A stretch of 64,000 bases of DNA from Diphasiastrum complanatum (GCA_029204225.1 MU832533.1:1-64000), one strand, 5' to 3'. Shown: positions 11,058-21,644, numbered from the stretch's first letter. The notes: generated from the letters alone by a model not told the origin. Numbers and translations: made by a program.

Positions 11058-12482
11058 TGTGAAAAAGTACAGTACTACGTGTGAAAAATGCAAAAATAAG
11101 CTTGGTAGAGGCCAAAAATCATGTATATAGGATGATTACACATGTGTGGAGCCTGTTCCCACGTGTGAAAATAGTGTACTTGTCATGTAACATAATCATA
11201 TAGGTTGTACAGGCTAAAAAGGCCAAAAACTAGTTTTCTAGACATATGACACATGGCATCAATCTATTGCTTGCATGAGCCACATCCTTTGGTTAGGTGT
11301 CACATCCCATGTGTAGAGGACAGCTCACATGTGTGGAATAAGCTGAAGTAGATGAATTTTGACTTCTAGAAGATTTTCAAGTAGATCTCCATATAGAAGA
11401 AAAATGGACCAAAAGTGCCCAAAATAGAAGGTTTTGTCCAAGTGTCAGTTTTGTATATATAGAGCCACATTTGGCCATAATCAGAGTGACACACCAATCT
11501 TGGTTTTGGAAGCAATTTTGAGTGATTCTCTCCATTTGTCTACATTTGTTTTAATTGATTTGAGGTTCTATCAATGTGTACTTGATTTTCAGGTTAGATT
11601 CCGTACTCAGACAGTGTTTCACATGTGTGAAACCATAAAGTACAATTACCTTCAATTAATGATTGTTCTTGTTAGGATTTTATGTCTAGAATTGATCTAG
11701 ATTGATCTTAATCTGAAGTAGATTGATAGATCAAGTAATCTGACAATCAATACCTCTTGAAGATCAGATTAGGATCCACTCTTGGTCCTTTTTGTACTTT
11801 TTCCACGCTAAGGACCATAAATGGATCTTTGAATGATCCACAAGGTGATTGTATGCTTGTTAAACAATCTATCAGAAACTAGTCATCAGAAAACAAGATC
11901 TAGTTTAGCAGCTTGATAGGAAACAAGTAGAGACAATCAAAGCATTGATCAATTAGTGTAATCCAACTCCACACATGTGGAAATAAGGCTATAGTACGGC
12001 CTGTAGACAGTGTTTACAAAGTGCCAAAGCTGGGTTTCATTGAAAATCAAGAGTAATCACCATACAATGAGAGGAAACTCGAGTTTCTCCTTGAGGCTCC
12101 AAAAAGTTTCTATCTTCTCACTATGGAGAATGGGAATACATAGTAAAACACACTTCCTTTGCTAAGTTAGGTGAAAATCCAGCATGTAATAAGGAAGTAG
12201 ACTCCACTTTCTTGCCCTAATTTGAAAACCCTAGCCTAGATCCAAGAGTCATGTTTGGTAGGTGCATGGTAGGTACAAATCTCATCATAAATCATGGTCT
12301 AGATCCTACAAAGTAGGAATCACTACCAAATGGACACAACCACTCCTCTTGAATCATGGTAACCTACTTTAGGTGTGTATGTACAAGTGGCACTTTGGCC
12401 ATTCAAGTAAGCAACAAACAATATTGACAAAATGTACAATATTCTACATGGCTAGATTTGCCAATGTAGGCAATTTTTCACA
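11058..12482 (-). repeat. 3' LTR of Copia-C
   Basis: A 1425-bp LTR with ends TGTGAAAAAG and CAATTTTTCACA. The minus-strand polypurine tract GATTTGAGGAGGAG precedes it. It contains several CACATGTGTGG-type palindromes. The part at about 11806-11990 is duplicated in the shortened 5' LTR at 17084-17264. Confidence 0.9.
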
Positions 12483-12499
12483 CTCCTCCTCAAATCTAG

Positions 12500-13152
12500 C
12501 CTTGGAGATCACAATGCTTTTATCAATAAATCCAATTGAAGATCTAAGCTTGACAAATGAATCTTTAGGTAAAGATTTAGTAAACAAATCAGCCAAGCAA
12601 CTTGATGATGGCCCGGTGTTGGAGCTTGATCTCTTTAGCTTGCACTTTTTTCCTCATGAAATGATGAGCAATTTCGATGTGTTTGCTCCTTGCATGGAAT
12701 GTAGGATTAGTTGCAAGTGATTGGGCTGATTGGTTGTCACAATAGATGATAGGGATCTCCTCCTCCATGACATGAAACTCCACCAATAGCCTTTTGAGCC
12801 ACAAGACCTCCTTGCATGTTGATGTCAAGGCCTTATATTCGGATTCTGTGGAAGATAGGGAGATGGTATCTTGCTTTTTGGAAAGCCATGATACTACTCC
12901 ATCACATAGAAAGGTGGCAAAGGCACTTGCTGATCTTCTATTTACTTTGTCACTTACAAAATCCGAGTCACTATAGGCTCTTAAGCCAAGATTAGTTCCT
13001 CTATACAAAATACCAAAATTCTTAGTGGATGAAATATATCTAAGAACTCTTTTGGCCATCTTCCAATGTGAAACTAGAGGACTTTGCATGAATTGGCTTG
13101 ACTTTTCAACACTATAACTAAGATCAGGTCTAGTTATAGTTAAATAGATCAA
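12500..13152 (-). pseudogene. Copia-C RNase H
   Basis: RNase H module following RT. Motifs: YSDSDFVSDKVNRRSASAF, WLSKKQDTISLSSTESEYKA, IPIIYCDNQSAQSLATNP and HARSKHIEIAHHFMRKKV. A frameshift near 12600 moves the last part, LADLFTKSLPKDSF, into another frame; coding ends close to the polypurine tract. It is also out of frame with RT, with a shift near 13200. Confidence 0.9.
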
Positions 13153-13198
13153 GGAGCCAATAAGCCTTCTATATAATGTGATGTCCTCAAATGATGCT

Positions 13199-14656
13199 TC
13201 ATGCTTTTACATGTTGCTCCATTGGTGTCTCAATGCCTTTACAGTTCTTCATTCCAGATCTATCTAGGATGGATGTAGCATATTTAGATTGACAAATGAA
13301 GCTAAAATCATATCCTCTAATAATCTCTATTCCAAGAATGAAGCTTAATAGGCCGAGATCTACCATCTTAAACTCTTTTGCTAAAGCAATTTTTACATCT
13401 CTAATTCCATCTAGGTCATTACCACTCAAGATAATGTCATCTATATACAAAACAAGATTAGTGATCATGCCATCATGAAAACTTATATACAATGATGGAT
13501 CATAGGCACTCTTTACAAAATTTATGGAAATGAGAAAAGAATTTAGCCTAGAGTACCATGATCTAGGTGCTTGCTTGAGCCCATAAAGGCTCTTCTTCAA
13601 AAAACACACCTTTCCTTCATGCTTTGCCTTGATGAAGCCCTCGAGTTGCCTCATGTAGATCTCTTCCTCTAAATAACCATTGAGGAATGCATTTGTGAAG
13701 TCAAGTTGGAATAGCTCCCAATTGAAGGTTGTAGCAAGACTAATGATCAACCTGATAGTAACAAGCTTAGTCACAGGAGCAAAAGTCTCATCATAATCAA
13801 TGCCTTTGGTTTGTAAAAGACCTTTGGCAACAAGCATAGCTTTATGATTGCTTATTGATCCATCTTGATTATACTTCAATCTAAATACCCACTTGCAATC
13901 AAGAGGTTTCTTCCCTTGAGGAAGATCCACAAGATCCCAAGTATGATTCTCAATAAGAGCATCATACTCTACTTGCATAGCATTCATCCAACTTTTAGAC
14001 TTACAAACATCTTCATAGCATGTTGGATCATCTAACATTGAATTAAGAAAGGTGTAAGATGCGAAAGATGATGAGCCTTCGCTTTGATGACCTTGACCAT
14101 CATAAGTGAGCCTCAATGGCTCAGATCTTGCCCTTGTAGATCTTCTTGGAGTTTTTGGAGTTCTTGCATCTTGAGGTGGATCCTCAAGTTCTTCTTCAGT
14201 TGGAAGCTCCTCCTCCATCCTAGCATGATCCTTGGCATCAAGATGATTAGTAGCATTATCATCCAAATCACAAGCATGTCTTTCATAAAAAATAACATCC
14301 CTACTCACTATCACCTTGCTAGTGATGGGATTGAAGACTCTATAACCTTTGCTATTCTCACCATATCCCACAAAGATGCCTTTGATGGATGTTGCATCAT
14401 CCTTCCTTCTCTTATCCAAGGATTGGTGTACATAGCAAGTGGATCCAAAAATTTTGAGATCCTTGAGATTGGGCTTCTCTCCAAATAGAGCTTCAAATGG
14501 TGTGATTCCTCCAATGGCTTGGTTTGGCAATCTATTGCACAAATAGTTAGCACAAGTTATTGCTTCATCCCAAAATGGTTTGGATAGAGAAGCATCTAGC
14601 CTTAAGGCCTTAGCACACTCACAAAGAGATCTATTTCTTCTCTCACTCGCTCCATT
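13199..14656 (-). pseudogene. Copia-C integrase C-terminus and reverse transcriptase
   Basis: The largest open stretch in the window. It begins at integrase NGASERRNRSLCECAKA, passes the integrase C-terminal region (GYRVFNPITSKVIVSRDVIF) and a linker with TPRRSTR, then enters RT: WVFRLKYNQDGSI, FQLDFTNAFLNGYLEEEIYM, LYGLKQAPRSWYSRL and the catalytic LYIDDIILSGND. It ends ETPMEQHVKA before a frameshift into RNase H. Both catalytic Asp residues of the YxDD box are kept. Confidence 0.93.
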
Positions 14657-15118
14657 TTATTGAGGGGTGTATGGACATGACAACTCCCTCTTTATGACAT
14701 TAGAACTACAAAAGTCAATCAACTTATTGGAGATATATTCACCTCCATTATCACTCCTTAATACCTTAATCTTGGTACTAAGCTTATTTTCTACCAAAGT
14801 CTTGAACTTTACAAAAGAATCAAACACCATTGATTTGCTAGACAAGAGGCACATCCAACAAAATCTAGAATAGTCATCAATGAAGATTACATAGTACTTG
14901 GCACCACCATTAGACTCATGTGAAAAACTATGAACATCCGAATGGATGAGTTTTGATCTTGATGTAGATCTTGAGAAGGGTAGTTTGTGAGCCTTTGAGA
15001 GGCTGCATGCTTCACATATCTTCCCACACTTTGACAAATGCCTGGGGAGTCCAACTGCAAGCTCCTTTGCAACCATAGATTCCATGGCTTTGTAGTTGCG
15101 GTGGCCCAACCTTTTGTG
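14657..15118 (-). pseudogene. Copia-C pre-integrase and integrase core
   Basis: The zinc region appears as HKRLGH and CEACSLSKAHKLPF. The catalytic core follows with HSDV (first Asp) and VLRSDNGGEYIS (second Asp). The segment is bounded by TAG at 15119-15121, in place of the Trp of the LWHKRLGH motif, and by a stop at 14657-14659, in place of a Gln in YTPQQNG. Both flanking regions are in the same frame, so these are simple nonsense mutations in one polyprotein. Confidence 0.93.
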
Positions 15119-16441
15119 CTACAGTTCCACCTCTGATAACTCCACCTTTGCCAAGCTAACACTCTTCACTGCAACATTAGCATCAAGCTTAAACAATCTA
15201 CCTTGCTTAAAGACTTTGGCTATACATTCATCATTTCTAAGGATGGAACAAACTCCATGCTTAAATTGTACATCTAGGCCATTATCCATTAACTGGCCAA
15301 CACTAAGCAAATTATTGGTTAACTTAGGAACATAAAGAACATTATCAAGATTCATTCTTTTGGATGATCCCACATACAAGGGAATTGTTCCTATTCCACT
15401 TATCTTACATTCTTGACAACTTGTAGTATAGATTGATCTATGTAAATCATTGTAAGAAAGTAAAGTGGAGAATATGTCCTTTTGATATGTCATGTGGGAA
15501 CTAGCCCCACTATCAATCCACCAAGAATCATTGGTGTTGCTCTTGGATGATGGTGGTTTGTTGGAAACCATCAAGGATGACTCTTCATCCTCCTCCCCCT
15601 CCTGATGTGCAATGTTGCTTTGTTTGCCCTCTTGTGCCTTCTTCTTCTTGAGACATTTTGATGCAAAATGTCCTTTCTTTCCACAGAAAAAACATTTGTA
15701 CTTGGACTTGTCTTTGATCTTGCCCTTTGAGCTTGAAGCCTCATCCTCCTCCTTGGTCTCCTTGAAGTGCTTCTTCTTGCCATTGGTCTTCTTCTTGCCT
15801 TTGAATGAGAAATTAGCTTTCTCATCACCATCCTGCAGAGAAATAGCATTCATTCTTGCATTGGTATGCATCATCCTACACTCTTCAGCCACTAATACAC
15901 TGTGTAACTTTTTTATAGTAGGCAAAGTGTCTTGGATTGCAAAGATTTGGACCAAATTTGTAAAGCCACTCCCTAGACCATTGAGGAAAATCTGAACAAG
16001 CTCACTATCTTGAATCTTCTCTCCAATGGAAGCTAACTCCCTATTGAGAGACTTCATTCTTAGCACATAATCTTGTGCACTCTCATCACTCCTCTACATG
16101 CTTTATAGAATCTGATTCCTAAGCATGAGAACCCTCGAAGTGTTACTAGACTCATAGATAGATTTTAAAGATTCCCAAGCCTCTTTAGCACTCTTACATG
16201 ATGATACTTCCCTTAAAAGATCATTGCTTACATTCATCTTAATACAGTGAAGTGCAAGCCTAGACCTCTTCTTGTATCTCACTAATTCTTGTGCATCTAG
16301 AGGTTCATCTTCATCATCTATTAGAAACTCATAAAGATCCTAGAGCACCATTAGTGACTCCATCCACACTTTCCAAATAGCATTATTGGTAGAATTTAAC
16401 CTCTCACTAGCTTCTAGAAGGTGGGCTCCCACTGATACCAT
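15119..16441 (-). pseudogene. Copia-C gag and protease
   Basis: UBN2-type gag starting at the ATG at 16441 (MVSVGAHLLEASERL). It contains LALHCIKMNVSNDLLREV, the intact zinc knuckle CFFCGKKGHFASKC (CX2CX4HX4C) with flanking Lys-rich sequence, and a protease with WWIDSGASSHMT. Three nonsense codons lie before 16066 (one TAG near 16345, TAA and TAG near 16100), so the longest open part starts at an internal Met. The order and single frame match intact copia elements. Confidence 0.92.
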
Positions 16442-17057
16442 CTTACTAGCAAGATTCTACACACAAGATATAGATTTGTTTGAACCTGAAACTCACAAAG
16501 GTTTCTAACTTGCAATGTTTCACTCAAATGTTGACTTCTAATCCAACAGATTGATTTGTAATCATAGTTCTATCACTCCCTCACGAAGCTGGAATGAAGA
16601 TAAGATGAGATAAAAACTACTCTCAAGCAAATCTTGCCAATCTTGGCTATTCTTGGACAAAAACTGACTCTATCTCTCTCATTCACTTTGATGTACTTTC
16701 AAGACCTGGTTTCCACTTTAAGGTGGTCTAAAATCAGCCTAGATTAATTAGTTTTCATGAAACAAATTCAAAACTAATCAATGGCAAGTGATCTTGGTAG
16801 CTTATCCTAGGATTTGCACCAAAAATTACATTAAATTGACACCAGATGAATTTTCTATGATCCTATGAATATGGGTTATTAAATGTTGGTTCAGAGATGC
16901 CCACATGTGTGAATAGTACGGATTTTGATCTTGAAAAACTTTGGGATCAAATTCCCTCACCAAAACCTGGATACCAGCCCGCCAATACTAGCTTTTTGCA
17001 CCAAAACCTACTAAAACTGGATTAGATTCAAACACAAATCAATGGCCTTGTACTTGG

Positions 17058-17069
17058 CTCTGATACCAT
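17058..17069 (-). other. Primer-binding site of Copia-C
   Basis: Minus-strand TGGTATCAGAGC, a perfect initiator tRNA-Met complement directly next to the 5' LTR. Confidence 0.95.
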
Positions 17070-17264
17070 GTGAAAAGTACAGTACTAAGGAACATAAATG
17101 GATCTTTGAATGATCCACAAGGTGATTGTATGCTTGTTAAACAATCTATCAGAAACTAGTCATCAGAAAACAAGATCTAGTTTAGCAGCTTGATAGGAAA
17201 CAAGTAGAGACAATCAAAGCATTGATCAATTAGTGTAATCCAACTCCACACGTGTGGAAATAAG
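17070..17264 (-). repeat. 5' LTR of Copia-C, internally deleted and truncated
   Basis: It keeps the first 19 bases of the 3' LTR copy, jumps to the part matching 11806-11990, and stops at TGTGGAAATAAGG. More than 1200 bp of LTR are missing. The sequence to the right is TAGTACC-array sequence. Confidence 0.85.
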
Positions 17265-17420
17265 GACACTTCCTATAAAGAACCTAATTAGGTAGTCAGG
17301 AGGATCGGAATTGGTACATGATAAGTTATTGTAGTACCATTATTTTGTATTCAAGAGTTTTACCAACACAAAAATAGTACCACAATAGTACAAAATTTGT
17401 AAAATTAGTACCCGACTACT
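17265..17420 (+). repeat. Continuation of the TAGTACC array
   Basis: This resembles 9836-9970 and 10660-10810 (GACACTT..., GGTAGTCAGKAGGATCGGAATTGG, AAATTAGTACCCGAC), so it is part of an array unit. A few hundred bases of unit sequence are missing between 11057 and here. The edge at 17405-17460 (GTAATCATTAGAGGAGT) resembles 22085-22130 in the first intron of gene D. Confidence 0.75.
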
Positions 17421-17684
17421 GGAGTAATCATTAGAGGAGTTCTCAAACTTAGAAGGGTCGTTTGTTACTAACTTTTTTTTTCTCTCACTTTTTATGTCCA
17501 TGTGGCCCAATTAGTTCTTGACATAGTGGCTTCTATGTAACATAACTCGCCTGACCCGAAAAACACAATTCATGTTTGGGCAAATTTGAATTTTCGGTCC
17601 GGTAGATTGGAAGCATATTATTGGCTGGCATGCGCGGCCACTGGTTGACTAAACTGCTTGGGCTAACCTCAAGTTAAAGTTATC

Positions 17685-19060
17685 TTGGGACTCATAAATA
17701 GGTTTGGCGTCTATTATGCTCAGGACTCTCATAATGACAAGTTCAAACATGAGACTCTTCAAGCTATGGAGAGGGAAGATGATGGCACATGGATTGCCCA
17801 TGAATATCATAAGGCTTATTGGGTGCTGATGCATCCATTGGCGAGAGGGGTTTTCGCCAAAAGAAAAAGGCCAAGTATACATATAGATCTTATTGGAAAG
17901 GGCAGATTATTGATTTCAAAGTTTCTTCAGGAGGACAAACCATTTCAGAGGTGCTTATTCAACATGTTTATATGCATTCAGAACTTAATGTGGAGGCTGT
18001 AAATTCACATGATTTTCGAAAATGTAATTGTAAGTATCTTAATTTTTTTAATTGCTTGTCATTTTTAAAATCTAATCGTATTTATAAATGAGAACTTATT
18101 ATGATTTTGTATTGCAGATCTATATCCTTCAAATATACATAAATGGGAACCTGTGGCGTCTCTTTCATGTATAATAGATGTCATCCATTTAGAAATTGGC
18201 AAATTGCAATACAAAGGACGAACGGCAAAAGAACTTGCAGATTCTAGAATTTTTTTTTATGATGCAATGTATATTCCAGACATAAATGGAGGAATGAGAT
18301 AACTAGAGTGTATACCTCTACCTAATTTTCAAGATAACGTGTGGTGGATTGCAGTCAGCGACAATATAATAAAGTGTTTTCATTCCAAGCTACATAATGA
18401 TGTACAAAAGTCACTCAAAATTAGTACAGGATCAAGAAATGTGCACTTATGTCAGCTCTTTTTCAAACACAGAGGTGCATTGAACCCCCACATCGTTTGT
18501 TTGCAAAAATCTATCAAATGGATTTTTATTCAAATTCATGGACAAAGGTTGGGATATAAAATCCATTGCAGATATAGAATGTAGAATCAAACATTCATCC
18601 ATATCATTTACATACAGTATAGAAAAGCAAATGTTTAGTATGGTGTTTCATTATCAGAGATGGAAAAAACACAATGGTACTTGGGCCCCATTAGATCAAG
18701 ATCTAGACAACATTGGACACACTAATTGTATATGCAATGATATCATGGCAAATGGGAATTTACTAACTACTATTGAGGTTGAGTAGGACTGGACCTTATT
18801 CTACATTAGAACGGAACTGACACTTTTACAACAAGATATCCTCGAATATTTCAGCTTTATATTGAATGGAAAATTGGTATGTGAAATCTATGAATTTGTA
18901 TATTAATTTCTATTCATTATAGTTTTTGTCAATATTCGGATCACTAACTGTAATTTGATTAATGTATGTTTGTGCAGATACGTAAAAGACATGAAGAGAA
19001 AATCAAATGCAAAGATTTGGGAGGAATTGTTCAGATAATACAACAATCATGATACAAGAT
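17685..19060 (+). pseudogene. Gene A: unidentified spliced gene, broken
   Basis: I do not recognise this protein. Coding sequence starts in one frame (MGLINRFGVYYAQDSHNDKF) and shifts to the frame beginning MGADASIGERGF near 17860. A clear intron runs from GTAAGTAT at about 18026 to TTGCAG at 18118 and keeps the frame across the join, into YPSNIHKWEPVASLSC. A TAA near 18299 interrupts the frame, which then continues with WWIAVSDNIIKCFHSKLHND. A further frameshift near 18545 leads to DIKSIADIECRIKHSS and LLTTIEVE (ends 18786). A possible last exon follows near 18980. No signal peptide or membrane segment is evident. It lies tail-to-tail with gene B and may belong to the same transposon. Confidence 0.45.
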
Positions 19061-19495
19061 TTGTAAAAACTCTCATAAATATCAATATATTTCTCATTTT
19101 CTAAGAATGTACATGTGTGTCCTGTATTTTACAATGGATGCTTTTACTCCATTGTCTCTATCTTTTTATATGCCCATAATTATTCACAGGGCACTACATC
19201 AAAAATGTATATGTCTATTTAATCTATTATTTACAACTCAAAGTAATATGGATTATCTCCACCTTGCACTAGTTTCAGTTGTGGGCTTGATTGCCCTCCC
19301 ATTTTTGTAGCTGGACTGGGTGTTGCATGAGATAATAAGTTCACCAACATTTGTTGACGAAATTCATATATCTCATTCATTGTAAATGCTCCACTACTAC
19401 AAATCCAAAATAACTAGGTCAATTGACTTATTAGAAACCAAATGGAAAATAATAAAAAATAACCTAGTTAGGCCATTAACTAGTCTATTTACTTC
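19061..19495. other. Intergenic sequence between genes A and B
   Basis: AT-rich, converging 3' ends of genes A (plus) and B (minus). No recognised coding sequence. Confidence 0.4.
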
Positions 19496-19600
19496 TCATA
19501 TATCTGGAGCCCCGGATTGCATGATGTACCACTCTAAGAAGTCTTGTATATTGTGGATGGAGAACCATCCACAGTTGTGTCCATCATCTTGTTGCGCTGA

Positions 19601-19690
19601 CTTCAATCACAAAAGGTATAATAGGTTAGTTGTGCACTTTGGAAAAAACAAATCAAATTACTTATCAGATACTTGATGAGAAATACTTAC
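19601..19690 (-). other. Last intron of gene B
   Basis: 90 bp, donor GTAAGTAT and acceptor GATTGAAG. The join is in phase and leads into SAQQDDGHNCGW, which holds the catalytic Gln and Cys. Confidence 0.7.
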
Positions 19691-19879
19691 TTTTGCATCA
19701 ACAATCCCCAGGTGGCTATTTACAGTTGCCCCATCCGGCCTTGGCAAAAATTGCAACATTTTGTTCTACATGACATCCATTTCGGGATGGATGGAGCTCA
19801 AGAAATTCATCTTTAAACAGATGGGATTAATGATCTCATCTGAATCTTCCCTAAGGGAGATTACATGCATACTCCAATG

Positions 19880-19971
19880 CTTACTGCAAACAAGAGATAA
19901 TTAGTTAGACTAAAGGAATTACAATACCTAAAACAAAATGTTACTTGAATATATTCTATGTAATCACTTAC
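19880..19971 (-). other. Intron of gene B between the two halves of the C48 domain
   Basis: 92 bp, donor GTAAGTG and acceptor GCAGTAAG. Its removal puts Lys directly before the HW motif, as expected for the protease fold. A nearby alternative acceptor (TTTGCAG) would introduce a stop. Confidence 0.75.
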
Positions 19972-20689
19972 TTTTGGTAGTATGGAATAATGAAGATTTT
20001 GGTCTATGAAGTTGTATGGAGAAGATACTTCGTCGCCTGAGTTGGACTATGAAAGCTGTGTGCAAAAAAGGACAGCACAACCCCAATGTCCTTATTATTA
20101 TCGCATTTACATCTATTTACAAAATACATCAAACCAGCCTCCACAACTGGATCTGATATATCTGTTGTCTTCTTTTTCAGGGCATCACAAAAGTCTTTAT
20201 TTATGTGACTAAACATAATTAATTGAAACCTTAGACAAAAAAAAAATTGACCTCCTAACTTATCTATCTCTTTGGCAACATACTCATCAAAAACTATATA
20301 TCTCTCAGAATCCAAAAATGAATCTCTCGGATGAACATGAAATCTTACACAAAGATCTTTATAAAAATCACCTATTAAACTCTTATCTAGATTTGATATT
20401 ATTATTTATCTACAGTAGAGATCATATCCTCATCATTGTGGGATGGAATGGAGGGAATGGAGGAGGAACTACTTGAATAGTCAAGAGTGGTGAGAGGAGA
20501 AGAACGTTGGGCAAACTGGAGTGATGGTCCAACCACAGGACGAGAGATACGAGGGGGGGATGGTGACTGGCTGGAGTCGAGTACTACCCTTTGTCTAGCA
20601 GGCCTGGCGGGCTTGGTCTGCTTTCTCTTTCTCCGTTGAGGAACAGATCCTCTCTCTGTAGGTGGCGGCCTAGAGCTGAAGGCACTCTT

Positions 20690-21075
20690 AAAAACCCAAT
20701 CGTATATACTCCTCAGCCTCATGACAAGATGCATGTCCTGAGGCATGAGCGTAACTCTCTTGGCGTGCATAGTGCAAAGAGTAGAGTCTTCATAGAATTT
20801 AACCTGAAAGTCCTCATAGGCAGTATGGAGGGCTTCTAGGGCTGTTATGTTCCAACGAACATCATGTGAGAGTGACCTTGTCACTAAGTCACAGACTTGT
20901 AGAAAGGAGCACGGAGAATCAGGAGATTAGTTGTCCTCTGTAGTCTCATGATATCCCTTAGCCATGGTCTTCTCGAACGACCTACTCTCCTACCAGTGCC
21001 CACTACCCTTCCTATAGGAGGATGAGGAGGCGGGGCAAATGTAGCAAGACGTGTTGTCTGCTTGGTACAGGCCAT
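20690..21075 (-). other. Histone H3-like domain of gene B
   Basis: About 130 codons. The strongest match is the alpha-2/loop-2/alpha-3 part, LCTMHAKRVTLMPQDMHL, against the canonical LCAIHAKRVTIMPKDIQL. The alpha-N/alpha-1 part, RDIMRLQRTTNLLI, matches REIRKYQKSTELLI. A one-base frameshift between 20895 and 20880 separates the halves. H3 K27 and S28 have no equivalent in the shortened tail. H3 domains are standard nucleosome subunits; here the tail context for K4 methylation is kept while that for K9 methylation and S10 phosphorylation is lost. Confidence 0.85.
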
Positions 21076-21272
21076 TTCAAGCTATGGTATCGCTATGATG
21101 ATGGCGATATAGGATATGGTGTATCGCTACCACACGCGGAGAGAAAAGTGCAATGGGAATCCGAGTGAATGGGCACGTGGTAGCGATATGCAGCTAGCGA
21201 CATCAAAATCCAGGAGGAGAGGAGCGCTATGGAACCAAGAAATCAGAAACTAAAAAATGAGTCGAAAACGTT

Positions 21273-21280
21273 CTTTTATA
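21273..21280 (-). promoter_or_regulatory. TATA box of gene B
   Basis: TATAAAAG on the minus strand, about 200 bases upstream of the gene B start codon at 21075. Confidence 0.55.
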
Positions 21281-21299
21281 CTTGTTGAACATCGTAATC

Positions 21300-21610
21300 A
21301 TTGTCACACGTGTGATGCGACACATACCTTTTACCGCACGTGTGGTGACATGTGTCATCTTATGGACTACACATGTGTCAGGGCATAACTAGTCTCTACA
21401 ATCGTATGGCTGGCTTGCACGTGCCAGGACATGTGTTATGATCTGGACCACACACGTGTCATGGGATAACTAGTCCGTAAAATCATATGGCTGGCTTGCA
21501 TGTGTGAGGACACGTGTCATGATATGGTCCATACACATGTCATGCAATGATTTGGCCGTCGTTTCTCACACGTGTGGCTATTTTGACCGCACGCTTCCGA
21601 AACACGTGTA
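21300..21610. repeat. 81-bp tandem repeats with CACGTG-like palindromes between genes B and D
   Basis: Unit starts at 21364, 21445 and 21526 give an exact 81-bp period; the third copy diverges after about 40 bases. Each unit carries ACACRTGTCA palindromes and the stretch TATGGCTGGCTTGCAYGTG. Around ten CACGTG or CATGTG cores occur in 310 bp. The block lies between two outward-facing TATA boxes. Confidence 0.85.
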
Positions 21611-21634
21611 CGGTTCAGATCCTCTGAATTAGAG

Positions 21635-21644
21635 TATATATAAG
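21635..21644 (+). promoter_or_regulatory. TATA box of gene D
   Basis: TATATATAAG on the plus strand, about 230 bases upstream of the ATG at 21871. Confidence 0.55.

Larger units (their letters stand above)
11058..17264 (-). mobile_element. Copia-C, nearly complete Ty1/copia element
   Basis: The most complete element in the window, on the minus strand. It has a full 3' LTR (11058-12482), a polypurine tract, RNase H, RT, integrase, protease and gag, a perfect tRNA-Met primer site (17058-17069) and a shortened 5' LTR (17070-17264). From 16441 to 13199 gag, protease, integrase and RT lie in a single frame broken by a few nonsense codons, so it is a fairly recent loss. It sits inside the TAGTACC array. 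Confidence 0.95.
19496..21075 (-). pseudogene. Gene B: histone-H3-like domain followed by Ulp1/C48 cysteine protease
   Basis: The tail start MACTKQTTRLATF at 21075 matches the H3 N-terminus: H3 K4 and R8 are kept, K9 is Leu and S10 is Ala. The histone fold follows (LRDIMRLQRTTNLLI, RAPFYKSV; after a frameshift near 20890, HDVRW, FYEDSTLCTMHAKRVTLMP). The N-tail is about nine residues shorter than canonical H3, and loop 1 is not elongated as in CenH3. A basic Ser/Pro-rich stretch (RRKRKQTKPARPARQR) leads, after another frameshift near 20390, to a C48 domain across three exons: NFIDQNLHYSILPK, HWSMHVISL (catalytic His) and QQDDGHNCGWF (Gln and catalytic Cys). The usual catalytic Asp position reads Asn (LKMNFL). 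Introns are 19971-19880 and 19690-19601; the stop is 19498-19496. Fusion into one protein is inferred. Confidence 0.75.

Noticed and set aside
20690-21075. Centromeric histone CenH3
   Set aside because: Loop 1 is not lengthened and the N-tail begins like canonical H3 (AxTKQT); the gene is also broken and joined to a protease region.
21364-21606. CRISPR-like array
   Set aside because: The 81-bp units are contiguous tandem repeats without unique spacers, in a plant promoter region.
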